Source of the DNA: Phytoactinopolyspora limicola
GTDB lineage: Bacteria > Actinomycetota > Actinomycetes > Jiangellales > Jiangellaceae
Reading direction: 5' to 3'
Assembly: GCF_011320225.1 (NCBI RefSeq)
Contig: NZ_JAAOEN010000011.1
Location: 1 to 64,000 of the forward strand
DNA length: 64,000 nt
Below, in pieces: positions 27,848-35,778 of this stretch (positions within the stretch are counted from its first letter, which is position 1; each line of letters starts with the position of its first letter). Both the position numbers and the translations under genes were made by a program. The notes under the pieces were generated by a model that ran no database searches, was not told where the DNA came from, and saw nothing but the letters and a program-made list of their open reading frames with translations.

Positions 27848-29293
27848 TCACCCGCCAGATGCAGTGCCATCCGGTACGGTGCCGGCCAACACACTGAACA
27901 GGCACACGAGGAGGCCTCGGGCCTGGACGTTGAGATAATGGGAATGCCGCAGCAACTCGGCCAGTTGCCGTACCGACATCCAGCGGTAGTCCGGATGGGT
28001 GTGAATCGTGTCGGTTTCGACGATCAGGTGCCGGTTGCTGATCCGGTAGAACCGTCCGCCCTCGTCGGAAAGCGTCGTGTCGAAGCGGATCGACGTGGGC
28101 GCAGCGTTGAGGATCGTGTCGAGAAACGGTGGCCTTGCCGCCTCCGGCAGGAACGTGTAGTTGCCCGGAATGCACTGCACTGTGGGCGCGAGCTCGGCAA
28201 CGTCGGTCAACCCCGGCTCGGACCGCAGATGAAGCAACGCATGTAACACTCCGTCGATCCGGGTGATGAGGAATGCGACGACACCGTCCTCCCTGGTGGC
28301 CAGCATCGGCTGGCTCCACTGCGCTACTTCGCGGCCCGCCGATTCCACTCCTACTCCGATCACCTCGAAGAAGGCACCGGTCTCGTGCCGGATGCCGGCG
28401 TCATCGCGTTGCCATCCGGTGAGGGCCCGCATCGGCGCCGGCGTGGCGGCCAGGTCGATGCGTGTTCGCACGTCGGTGATCCAGTTCTGTATCTCGCGGT
28501 CCTCGTGACGGCTGACCGCCAGAGCACATTCACGCCGCAAGACCCGGCTCCACACCTCGTCCTGACCGGCCGGACGACGGTCCTGGGTCACTGCGGCTGC
28601 GGTAGTGGCGGCAACCCACGGCAGGAGCGACAGCACCGTTCGGGTGTCCATGTTGACCAGGTCTGGTCGCCGCATCAACCGCAAAAGCTGGTCGACGCTG
28701 AGCCAGCAGAACCCGTCGTGCACCGGCACGTCGTCGTCCGTGGACACGATGATGTTCCGGTTGCGCTTGCGCAAGAACCACGCGCCCTGCTCGGATTGAC
28801 GGACGTCGGCGAGCACCCGTGACGGAGCAGCATCACGGAAGTAGTCGAGATACGGCACCGCCGAGCCGCCATGGACGCCTGTGTAGTTGCTCCGGGTAGC
28901 CTGCACCGTCGGTGACAACTGAATGCCCCCGATGTTGCCCGGCTCAGCCTTGAACTGCATCAGACAGTAGGTAGCTCCGTCGATCTGCTTGATCAGAATG
29001 CCGAGGATGCCGACCTCCGGCTGATTGACGATCGGCTGGCACCACGTGGATGCCGGTGCTGCGTCGAGCCGGACGTGGAGGCCTTCCACGGAGAAGAACC
29101 TTCCGCTGCAGTGATGCCACCAACCGGTCAGAGGATCGCTGTACCACCCATCCAGGTCCGCCAGCGGTACCCGCTCGGTTCGGCAATAGGACCGGTCGCC
29201 CGCCTGCCGCAGCACGCGGTCGAACCCGGCAAGATCAGCTTCAAAGGGGCCGGGAGCAGCTGTAGGCTCGATGGTCCCCGGTGTGGTCGTCAT
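27848..29293 (-). CDS. NDP-hexose 2,3-dehydratase (DnmT/EryBVI family)
   Basis: A 481-residue protein made of two related halves, each with W-x-S-x-V-Q...F-L-I-x-R-I-D-G-x-x-H-A-L-x-x-L-R-S-E-P-G elements (EVGILGILIKQIDGATYCLM / GVVAFLITRIDGVLHALLHL). It removes the C2 hydroxyl from TDP-4-keto-6-deoxyglucose, giving the 3,4-diketo intermediate of 2,6-dideoxysugars. A dedicated 3-ketoreductase is not needed if DnrJ-type transamination follows at C3, which matches the gene set. It is transcriptionally first of the sugar block. Confidence 0.96.
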   Translation of the reverse strand: MTTTPGTIEPTAAPGPFEADLAGFDRVLRQAGDRSYCRTERVPLADLDGWYSDPLTGWWHHCSGRFFSVEGLHVRLDAAPASTWCQPIVNQPEVGILGILIKQIDGATYCLMQFKAEPGNIGGIQLSPTVQATRSNYTGVHGGSAVPYLDYFRDAAPSRVLADVRQSEQGAWFLRKRNRNIIVSTDDDVPVHDGFCWLSVDQLLRLMRRPDLVNMDTRTVLSLLPWVAATTAAAVTQDRRPAGQDEVWSRVLRRECALAVSRHEDREIQNWITDVRTRIDLAATPAPMRALTGWQRDDAGIRHETGAFFEVIGVGVESAGREVAQWSQPMLATREDGVVAFLITRIDGVLHALLHLRSEPGLTDVAELAPTVQCIPGNYTFLPEAARPPFLDTILNAAPTSIRFDTTLSDEGGRFYRISNRHLIVETDTIHTHPDYRWMSVRQLAELLRHSHYLNVQARGLLVCLFSVLAGTVPDGTASGG

Positions 29294-29362
29294 CGTTCAT
29301 CACCTGATCAATGTGAGCTGCCCGCCGGGGCCGATGTAGGGCCCCGGCGAGGCGGTTCAGGG

Positions 29363-30528
29363 CTAGCCAGTTCTCGTCGGTGCCCGTTCGGTATTGGCCG
29401 GCTGTCGCGGACGGGAGAACCGGCGCATCATCGGCACCTCGACCACACGCCACAGGACAACCGCAGCCAGCACCGACGCAATAGCCATGGTCACCGCTAG
29501 CAGCACGGCCGGAAACGTCCCGAATACCTGTCCCGGACCAGCGAGGTGGCGGATAGCGTAAATGACCGGCATATGGACGACGTACAGGGCAAAGGACGCC
29601 TCGCCCAGGCGGATCATCAAGGGTGCCCGGCCCAACCAGGTGGTGCGCTGTTCCTGGTCTCGTACGGCCATCGTGGCGATGATCGCCGCTGCGGGGACAC
29701 ACGTCGCTGCCACCCACAGGTAACCGTTGGGCATGATCGGCTCAGCGGCCAGGACCGCGACGAGACCGAGCACCGGCCAGAACAGCTGAGTGCTCGGCCA
29801 CCGACCGGTGAGCACAATCCGGGCCAGCAAAATGCCGAGAACGAACTCCAGGAGTCGGACCGGCGGGAAGAAGTAGATCAGCCACCAATACTCCAGCGAC
29901 ATCGGCAACACGCTGCTCATCGGCTCTCCCGAGGACGTCACCAGTGTCGCGAGCGCCGGCACGGTCACAACCAACGCGGCAACTGCAAGGGCACACGCCT
30001 ATAGCCGCCGGACCGGCAAGGCACACAACGGCACGATGATCAGGGGGAACAGCAAGTAGAAGAAGAGCTCCGATGCCAGCGACCAGGTCACCCCGGTACC
30101 GCTGGTGACCATCCCGAGATCGGGATACCAGGTATGGACGAGGAACAGATTGGCCATGGCCTGGCCGGCGGTCGGCTCTTGGACGGGCGCTGGTGACGGT
30201 GCAGTCGTCACCCAGAGCAGCCCGAGCATCAGAACGAGGGTGACGACATGGTTAGGAAAGATCTTGACGATTCGGCGGCGGTAGAAGCGCAGCGGGGTGT
30301 CATCGGCTCGCCTCGTCCAAGTCAGCACGAAGCCGCTAAGCAGAAAGAACGACGACACCGCACCGGCAGCCAGCATGATGGACAGCCGGTTGGCCTCCAT
30401 CACGGGTGATCGAAGGGGAAGATCCCGGACACGAAGACGACATGGCCGAACAGAACAGCCGACGCCAGCAGGAATCGATAGCCGGTCAAAGAAGGTAATC
30501 GGGTGGAGTGCACAGGCGCACTACTCAT
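29363..30528 (-). pseudogene. Acyltransferase-3 family membrane O-acyltransferase, broken
   Basis: Three pieces give one acyltransferase-3 protein. Piece 1 starts at ATG 30528 (RLPSLTGYRFLLASAVLFGH) and stops at TGA 30402-30400. Piece 2 is in the next frame (about 30403, MEANRLSIMLAAGAVSSFFL, ..LSGFVLTW) and runs to an in-frame TAG at 30001-29999. Piece 3 continues in the same frame as piece 2 after the TAG (ALVVTVPALATLV) to 29363. One indel plus one nonsense change are therefore needed, so the gene looks inactive. Intact relatives acylate sugars or polyketides at the membrane. The lesion between the dehydratase and ABM genes suggests a lost tailoring step; sequencing error is the alternative. 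Confidence 0.85.
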
Positions 30529-30745
30529 GACAAGTCTCGCAAACTCGAATATCGAAAGAACAATTCGGCGCAGACCGCTGCCCGCGGCCGGGCCCGAAGA
30601 GCACTTGCCAGGGAGTGGCGGGTCTGGCCTCAGGACCCCGCCCGCCGTTCAGGATCGGCTGAACGGCGCCGGGTCTCCAGGCGGGGCCGGCTGGTGGCCG
30701 GTCCCGCTCCACCATGCACACGGATCCTGCGCGTGCATCATGGGC

Positions 30746-30774
30746 CGGAGCCCTCCGACGGATGGAGGGCTCCG
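30746..30774 (-). terminator. Strong hairpin after ABM copy 2
   Basis: CGGAGCCCTCC pairs perfectly with GGAGGGCTCCG (11-bp stem, 7-nt loop GACGGAT). It is 50 bp downstream of the ABM stop on the minus strand. There is no T tract, but hairpin-only terminators are common in actinobacteria. Confidence 0.7.
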
Positions 30775-30824
30775 AGACAAGATTGGACGATGCCGCAGTC
30801 AGTGCCTCTTGACGCTCTGAGGCT

Positions 30825-31190
30825 CTAAGCAGTGCACACGCCGGCGACGGCCACCTTCTGGTAGACGTGCGGGTACGCGATGATGCCGTCCGGATACTTG
30901 GCGCTCTTCTGCTGGAACTCCGGGTTCGAGAAAGCTTTGAAGAGCGCCTCGGTCGACTCCCAGACCGCGACGTTCACCATCATCTGGCTGTCCGCGGTCC
31001 CCTGGTGGAGCTGGGTCGAGATGAAGCCGGGTTGGGCCTTCATGAACGACGCGTCGTCCTGCCACAGCGTCAAGAACTCGTCCCGGGCCTCACGAGGCAC
31101 GAACACTGTATTGATCAAGGTGACTGCTCCGGTCTGCTCCTGAAGCTGCGACATCAGCGGGGTCGACGAGTCCATCTCGTCAATCTTCAT
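30825..31190 (-). CDS. Antibiotic biosynthesis monooxygenase (ABM), copy 2
   Basis: A 121-residue ABM-domain protein (VTLINTVFVPREARDEFLTL; KAQPGFISTQLHQGTADSQM; VNVAVWESTEALFKAFSNPE), paralogous to the protein at 18387-18755. Two such copies occur in clusters that both oxidise and rearrange the aromatic core. The sequence suggests similar chemistry on different intermediates, but the order is unknown. RBS AAAGGAACCACC before ATG 31190; a strong hairpin follows. Confidence 0.88.
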   Translation of the reverse strand: MKIDEMDSSTPLMSQLQEQTGAVTLINTVFVPREARDEFLTLWQDDASFMKAQPGFISTQLHQGTADSQMMVNVAVWESTEALFKAFSNPEFQQKSAKYPDGIIAYPHVYQKVAVAGVCTA

Positions 31191-31223
31191 GGTGGTTCCT
31201 TTCTGCCGCGCCCGCAGTGGGCA

Positions 31224-31436
31224 CTAGCTGATCTCGTGGCCGCGGAGTTCCCGCCGCCACTTGGCGAATGTGACGAGGAGTGCGGCCACGCCGACGATGA
31301 CGTCGGCGTGGTCCAGCAGGTCTGACGAACCTTTGGCGCTCCTCGCCTTGGTGAGCAGGCCGGCCGCCGTTGCCCCCAGCCGGCCGAGGGCAAGCAGCGG
31401 TTGCGGGCCGGGTCCTTGCTCGGCTCTGACGGTCAT
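31224..31436 (-). CDS. Small hypothetical protein
   Basis: A 70-residue protein with a central hydrophobic stretch (ADVIVGVAALLVTFAKW) that could be one membrane helix and a basic C-terminus (KWRRELRGHEIS). I do not recognise the family. ATG 31436 is preferred over GTG 31457 in the same frame, which has GGAGG only inside its own codons. It is 33 bp upstream of ABM copy 2 and probably cotranscribed with it. Confidence 0.5.
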   Translation of the reverse strand: MTVRAEQGPGPQPLLALGRLGATAAGLLTKARSAKGSSDLLDHADVIVGVAALLVTFAKWRRELRGHEIS

Positions 31437-31569
31437 GGAGTTCACGAATGCCTCCACCAGGTTGATCGGTGATTTGTGGGCCGGACAGACAAGAGGTGAG
31501 GGGTGGCGTGCCCTCGAGGTTGACTTTCAGAGGTTTCCCGGGCCGAAGGACGATCTTGTCCGGCGCGCC

Positions 31570-31588
31570 ACTGTGCCCTCGGCACAGT
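31570..31588. promoter_or_regulatory. Palindrome ACTGTGCC-CTC-GGCACAGT
   Basis: Perfect 8-bp arms with a 3-bp spacer, 134 bp upstream of the small hypothetical gene and just left of the giant inverted repeat. It could be an operator for the 31436-to-30825 operon. Confidence 0.35.
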
Positions 31589-31619
31589 CATCGGCACGCC
31601 GAGGGGCCGCGCCGCCCTC

Positions 31620-32128
31620 CCCCCGGTTGTGCACCTGATCTCCGTTTTGACGCCTGATCGTTTCTACCGGGGTGATCAGATGTGGGTGACGACGTATTGA
31701 CGGCGGTTGACGGCGACGTTGGTGCACCTGATCGCGTCCCACAATGTGGACGGTTAGCGATCAGATGCACGAACAGCCGGCTCAGGGCGCGTAGTGCATC
31801 TGATCGTCGTACGCGTCCAGCACTCTGGAGCCCACAACGGTCCCGGAAACCGGGGTCGGCGCGCCGACCACAGGGTTCACCACACAACGCAGATCAACGC
31901 GGAACGCCACAAAACGACGCGCTACGACGCCAGAGTCTTAACGATCAGATGCACCAACCGACCCGTAAGCGCCGTTGGTGCATCTGATCGCTAACCGTCC
32001 ACATTGTGGGACGCGATCAGGTGCACCAACGTCGCCATCAACCGCCGTCAATACGTCGTCACCCACATCTGATCACCCCGGTAGAAACGATCAGGCGTCA
32101 AAACGGAGATCAGGTGCACAACCGGGGG
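31620..32128. repeat. Large inverted repeat with 151-bp arms and GTGCAYCTGATC words
   Basis: Left arm 31620-31770 and right arm 31978-32128 are inverted copies with one mismatch that I can find (TTGACGG versus TTGATGG when oriented alike). The 207-bp spacer has two more copies of the core word. GTGCA(C/T)CTGATC occurs eight times in 509 bp, four in each orientation (31629, 31722, 31797, 31978 forward; 31759, 31942, 32014, 32108 reversed). There are no transposase remnants, no clear target-site duplication and no terminal IR typical of an insertion sequence. It sits between the MFS pump stop and the next operon. Confidence 0.9.
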
Positions 32129-32144
32129 ACTTGGACCTAGTTGA

Positions 32145-33791
32145 TCAACGGCGAGAGGGTTGCTCCGCGTGGTCGGCGGGGCCGGTCTCGTCAGGCAGCG
32201 GAAGCCCGTACGGATTAACCGCCGGACCAGTGTGTGTCTTGAGTGCCAGGCACGCCAGCACACCCACCACCAGCGCTATGACCGACACCATCAAGGTGGG
32301 TCGCAGCGCGTCGACGAACCCTTCGGCGAATACCTGCTGGGCCAGCGCCTGCAACTCGACCGCTACCCCGTCAGGCAGTCCGTCCGGGATGGGGGTCGCG
32401 CTAGCGCTGGTGGCACCGACGTTGAGACCTTCGGTACCGGCACCGGCGAAGCCCGCCACAAAACCGTCGCGGTACTCCTCCGGCAGCGCAGCCGCGTGGT
32501 CTGTGGCGCGGTTGGCCAACGAGGCCGCCAGCCGGCTTTGCAGCACCGCCCCCACTACAGCGCCAGCCAACACCGCCCCCACATGCCGCATGGCGTTGTT
32601 GACACCCGATGCCGCGCCGTTCAGGTGCGCGGGCACCTTGCGCATCACCTCCGACGCCATCGGAGTGAAGCTGCAGCCCGACCCCAAGCCGACGACGAAC
32701 AATGGGGCGACGAACGCCGTCCAGGGCGAGTCGGTGCGTGCGACGGCCACGGTCCATGCGAGTCCAGCGGCGAACGTCGAGAGCCCGCCGATCAGTACGT
32801 ACTTGCCGCCGTACCGCTCTGACAACAAACCCGCCGGCACCGCCATGATCAATCCGCCGATGGCCATCGGCACCAGCACCCCACCGGTCTTGATGGCGCT
32901 GAACCCAAGCACAGACTGCAGGTAGATCGTCATCGGAAGGAACAACCCGATAGCGCCACACGTCACCGCGATGCCAACTCCGTTGACGACCGAGAAACCC
33001 CGGTCCTTGAAGAGCGAAAACGGAATCAGCGGACTGTCGTGCTGGACTCTGCGCTGCTGTCCGAGAAAGACCACCAGCAGGACGGCGCTGGCCAGCATCA
33101 GCGTCCAGATCCAGCCATTCCATCCGTATCGCTCGCCCTGGATCAACGCGAACGCCAAACAGAACAACGACACCGAGGCGATCAATACACCGGTGATGTC
33201 CAGCTTGTGCTGTTCCCGGCGCGGCGAGTCCGGGATGATCGCCGGGGCAAGAACAATCACGGCCAGCCCGATCGGGATGTTGATGAGGAAGATCCACCGC
33301 CAATCGAACACCGTTACCAGCACGCCGCCCACCGTGGGTCCTGCGATGGCCGAGAGCCCGGCCACCGCCCCCCAGACACCAAGCGCCACGCCCCGTTTGG
33401 AGGCGGGGAACACATCGGCGATGATCGACAGCGTCTGTGGGACCAGCATCGCCGCGCCTACCCCTTGGAAAGCGCGGAACGCGATGAGCTGCCCTGGATC
33501 CTGCGCCAGCCCACACGCCAGGCTAGCCAGCGTGAACACGGCCACACCTGCAACGAAGATGTTCTTCTTGCCACGAAGGTCGCCGAGCCGGCCTGCGGTG
33601 ATCAGCAGAACCGCCAGACACAGAGCGTAGGCGTTGAACACCCACAAGATCTGGTCCAGGGAAGCGCCCAGATCGTCTGTCATCTGCGGAACCGCGATGT
33701 TGACGATGGTGAGGTCCAGCAGCGTCATGAAGTAGCCCAGGCATAAGACGGCGATGATCGCCCACGGGTTGCCGCGCCACGAACTCAACAC
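32145..33791 (-). CDS. DHA2-family MFS multidrug efflux pump
   Basis: A 548-residue 14-helix transporter of the EmrB/QacA type. Motif A (GRLGDLRGKKN) follows helix 2, and motif C-like GPTVGGVLVTVFDWRWIFLI is in the middle. Such pumps export the finished product with proton antiport; here self-resistance is the natural role. The start is taken at GTG 33791, with AGGAG 5 nt upstream (GTGTTGAGTTCGTGG), rather than the longer frame to 33878. Downstream lies the giant inverted repeat. Confidence 0.92.
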   Translation of the reverse strand: MLSSWRGNPWAIIAVLCLGYFMTLLDLTIVNIAVPQMTDDLGASLDQILWVFNAYALCLAVLLITAGRLGDLRGKKNIFVAGVAVFTLASLACGLAQDPGQLIAFRAFQGVGAAMLVPQTLSIIADVFPASKRGVALGVWGAVAGLSAIAGPTVGGVLVTVFDWRWIFLINIPIGLAVIVLAPAIIPDSPRREQHKLDITGVLIASVSLFCLAFALIQGERYGWNGWIWTLMLASAVLLVVFLGQQRRVQHDSPLIPFSLFKDRGFSVVNGVGIAVTCGAIGLFLPMTIYLQSVLGFSAIKTGGVLVPMAIGGLIMAVPAGLLSERYGGKYVLIGGLSTFAAGLAWTVAVARTDSPWTAFVAPLFVVGLGSGCSFTPMASEVMRKVPAHLNGAASGVNNAMRHVGAVLAGAVVGAVLQSRLAASLANRATDHAAALPEEYRDGFVAGFAGAGTEGLNVGATSASATPIPDGLPDGVAVELQALAQQVFAEGFVDALRPTLMVSVIALVVGVLACLALKTHTGPAVNPYGLPLPDETGPADHAEQPSRR

Positions 33792-34017
33792 AAGTACTCC
33801 TCTCCCGCGGACCTCGCCGGACCGCGCGGTCTGGTCGTTGACGGTCGACCGGCCGCCCGGGCCTGGCATCAGCATCAAGACCGACTCACGCCACCGGATC
33901 GACGTTTGCCCGGTATGAGGGGTGCTGATCGGCCGAGCGTGACATCTGGCCGGACTCTGTGAGTCACCTCACATAGGCTGCCGGCAGCGGCGCTGCCCAG
34001 CCGTCGGGCCACCGGAC

Positions 34018-34773
34018 TCAGAGGAGCATCCCGCCCGACACGTCCAGCCACTGGCCCGTCACCCATCCACCGTCGGCCGACGCGATGAAGGCGACGGCCG
34101 ACGCAATGTCGTCCGGCTGCCCCAACCGCCCCAGGCATGCCAGCGACGCCGCGAACTGCCGAGCTTCCTCGTTGAACAGTTTGGCCGCGGTTGTCTCGGT
34201 GTCGACGAGCCCCGGCGCAACGGTGTTGACGGTGATCCCCCGTGGCCCGAGCTGCTTGGCCAGTGCCGTGGTCAAGGTATCGAGGGCACTCTTAGCCATC
34301 GCATACGTCACGTATTCCGGCTGCGAGGATGCGTGCCGACTGAGCCCGGACGAGATGTTGACGATCCGCCCACCGTCACGCAACCTGGTCAAGCCATGTT
34401 GGATGATGAAGAATGGTGCTTTGACGTTGGTGGCGACGACCCCGTCGAAGCCCTGAGGGGTAGTACCACCGATACCCATCTCCGTGGGTTCGGCGCCGAC
34501 ATTGTTGACCAGAATGTCCAGCCCGTCGCTGTGCTGGTCGAAGGCGGCCCAGAGGGCTTCGGCATCACCAGGAACGCCCAGTTCGGCCTGGACCGAGAAG
34601 GCACTCCCTCCGGCAGCCTCGATCTCGGCGACGACACCCTTGGCGGCTGCCTCGTTGCTGCGATAGTGCACGCCAACGCGGACACCATCCTGGCCCAGCC
34701 GTAGGGCGATCCCCCGGCCGATCCCCCGGCTGGATCCGGTCACAAGGGCGGTCTTTCGGTCATGTGTGTTCAT
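34018..34773 (-). CDS. SDR-family oxidoreductase (second ketoreductase)
   Basis: A 251-residue classical SDR: cofactor motif T-G-S-S-R-G-I-G at 12-19, DILVNNVGAEP, catalytic Ser region VNISSGLS, Tyr-x3-Lys in YVTYAMAKSALD. It differs from the ActIII-type KR of this cluster, so it likely acts later in tailoring (a keto or quinone reduction, as UrdM/GilR-type SDRs do). The substrate is not predictable. RBS GGAGGCACCAC before ATG 34773. Confidence 0.92.
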   Translation of the reverse strand: MNTHDRKTALVTGSSRGIGRGIALRLGQDGVRVGVHYRSNEAAAKGVVAEIEAAGGSAFSVQAELGVPGDAEALWAAFDQHSDGLDILVNNVGAEPTEMGIGGTTPQGFDGVVATNVKAPFFIIQHGLTRLRDGGRIVNISSGLSRHASSQPEYVTYAMAKSALDTLTTALAKQLGPRGITVNTVAPGLVDTETTAAKLFNEEARQFAASLACLGRLGQPDDIASAVAFIASADGGWVTGQWLDVSGGMLL

Positions 34774-34848
34774 GTGGTGCCTCCATGGCGAGCGTGGTCA
34801 GGTCAGAGTGGGCGTGCCCGGGTCCCCGGAGCCCGAGCACGCCCGCGG

Positions 34849-35709
34849 TCACAACGCCTGCGGGTCGAGGTCGTTGGGGGTGAGGATGACGATCGGCGGG
34901 GGCCGGTTCGCCCGCTTGAAGAACTCGCCGATGAACGGGTACGCGGTGGTGAACTGCTCCCAATACCGGTCGTGTTCGCTTCCGGTGGCGACGGACGCCG
35001 TCACATCCATGGACTCGGGGCCGATGTTGATCCGCGCCTGAGGGTTCGCCTTGAGGTTGACGTACCAGGACGGATCGAGTGCCTTGGGGCCACCCGGGAT
35101 GTCGAAATGCCCAGGCACCGCCACCACGATGAACCGTCCCTGGTCGTACAGGTAACCGAGCGGCACCGTCCGCTCCCGCCCCGTCTTGCGCCCGATCGTC
35201 GTGATCAGCAACGCCTCCAGATCGCCGAAGCGCCCCAGAATGCGGCCTTGCGAACGCTGGTAAAGGAACACGTTGAGCTTGATGCCGAACTTGTTGATCG
35301 TCTTGCTGAGCTTCGACGGCGGCTTCGAGTAGAAGTACACGTTGATCCGCACGAAGGCCCGCATGAACCGCCCGGCGTTGAGTTGTGGACGGGTAGTGGC
35401 CCACGACGTCAGCGCATCCGTCTCCGGAGCTGGCTCCGGTGGGGCGGCTACCGCCATGGGAGCACGCATCCCCATCGGTTCCTCAGCCGCTGTCCGTGGC
35501 ATGGCCATGGGTTCTGCCGACGCCATCGGCTCTGGCTTCGTGGCCTCGTCCGGCGGCATCGGTTCGGTCGCGGCGGCTGGAGCGGCCGTCGCCGTCGGTG
35601 CCGGCCTCTCGGCGGATACCGGCGCCCCTGCGGTGGTCTCTTCAGCCGCCTTGCCGGGCTTGGCCGCCGGCCGCGCCTTCTGGGTAGTTTTCGTCGTTGT
35701 CTTCGCCAT
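34849..35709 (-). CDS. Deazaflavin-dependent oxidoreductase with Ala/Pro-rich extension, copy 2
   Basis: A 286-residue protein. Residues 1-100 are low complexity: a Lys/Thr-rich basic head (AKTTTKTTQKARPAAKPGKA), then Ala/Pro/Met/Glu-rich sequence with recurring E-P-M. From about 115 comes a PF04075-like domain (KPPSKLSKTINKFG; ALLITTIGRKTGRERTVPLG; RFIVVAVPGHFDIPGGPKAL; WYVNLKANPQARINIG). The G-R-K-T-G-x-x-R-T-x-P motif fits F420/flavin binding. The extension is unusual for the family and may be a localisation or partner-binding tail. ATG 35709 is preferred to MKGRPL at 35727. Confidence 0.85.
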   Translation of the reverse strand: MAKTTTKTTQKARPAAKPGKAAEETTAGAPVSAERPAPTATAAPAAATEPMPPDEATKPEPMASAEPMAMPRTAAEEPMGMRAPMAVAAPPEPAPETDALTSWATTRPQLNAGRFMRAFVRINVYFYSKPPSKLSKTINKFGIKLNVFLYQRSQGRILGRFGDLEALLITTIGRKTGRERTVPLGYLYDQGRFIVVAVPGHFDIPGGPKALDPSWYVNLKANPQARINIGPESMDVTASVATGSEHDRYWEQFTTAYPFIGEFFKRANRPPPIVILTPNDLDPQAL

Positions 35710-35778
35710 GAGTGGCCGTCCTTTCAAGCGACGGGACGTACGTTCGGCACGGCCCGCGCGGATTTCAGCAGTACGAAC

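Larger units (their letters stand above)
31437..32144. other. 708-bp intergenic region dominated by an inverted repeat
   Basis: There is no protein gene I can support; the open frames within it are translations of the two repeat arms (same peptide from both sides). Most of the stretch is the 151-bp inverted repeat described separately; the rest holds the promoter of the small hypothetical gene. Confidence 0.7.

Noticed and set aside
29999-30001. Amber codon read as pyrrolysine or suppressed
   Set aside because: The same gene also has a frameshift near 30400, and no pylT/pylS context is visible; decay is simpler.
30746-30774. Intrinsic terminator with T tract
   Set aside because: The hairpin is strong but no T-run follows on the minus strand, so it is called hairpin-only.
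31588-32925. Protein genes in both arms of the giant repeat
   Set aside because: The same peptide arises from both inverted arms, there is no RBS, and the longer frame runs antisense through the MFS gene.
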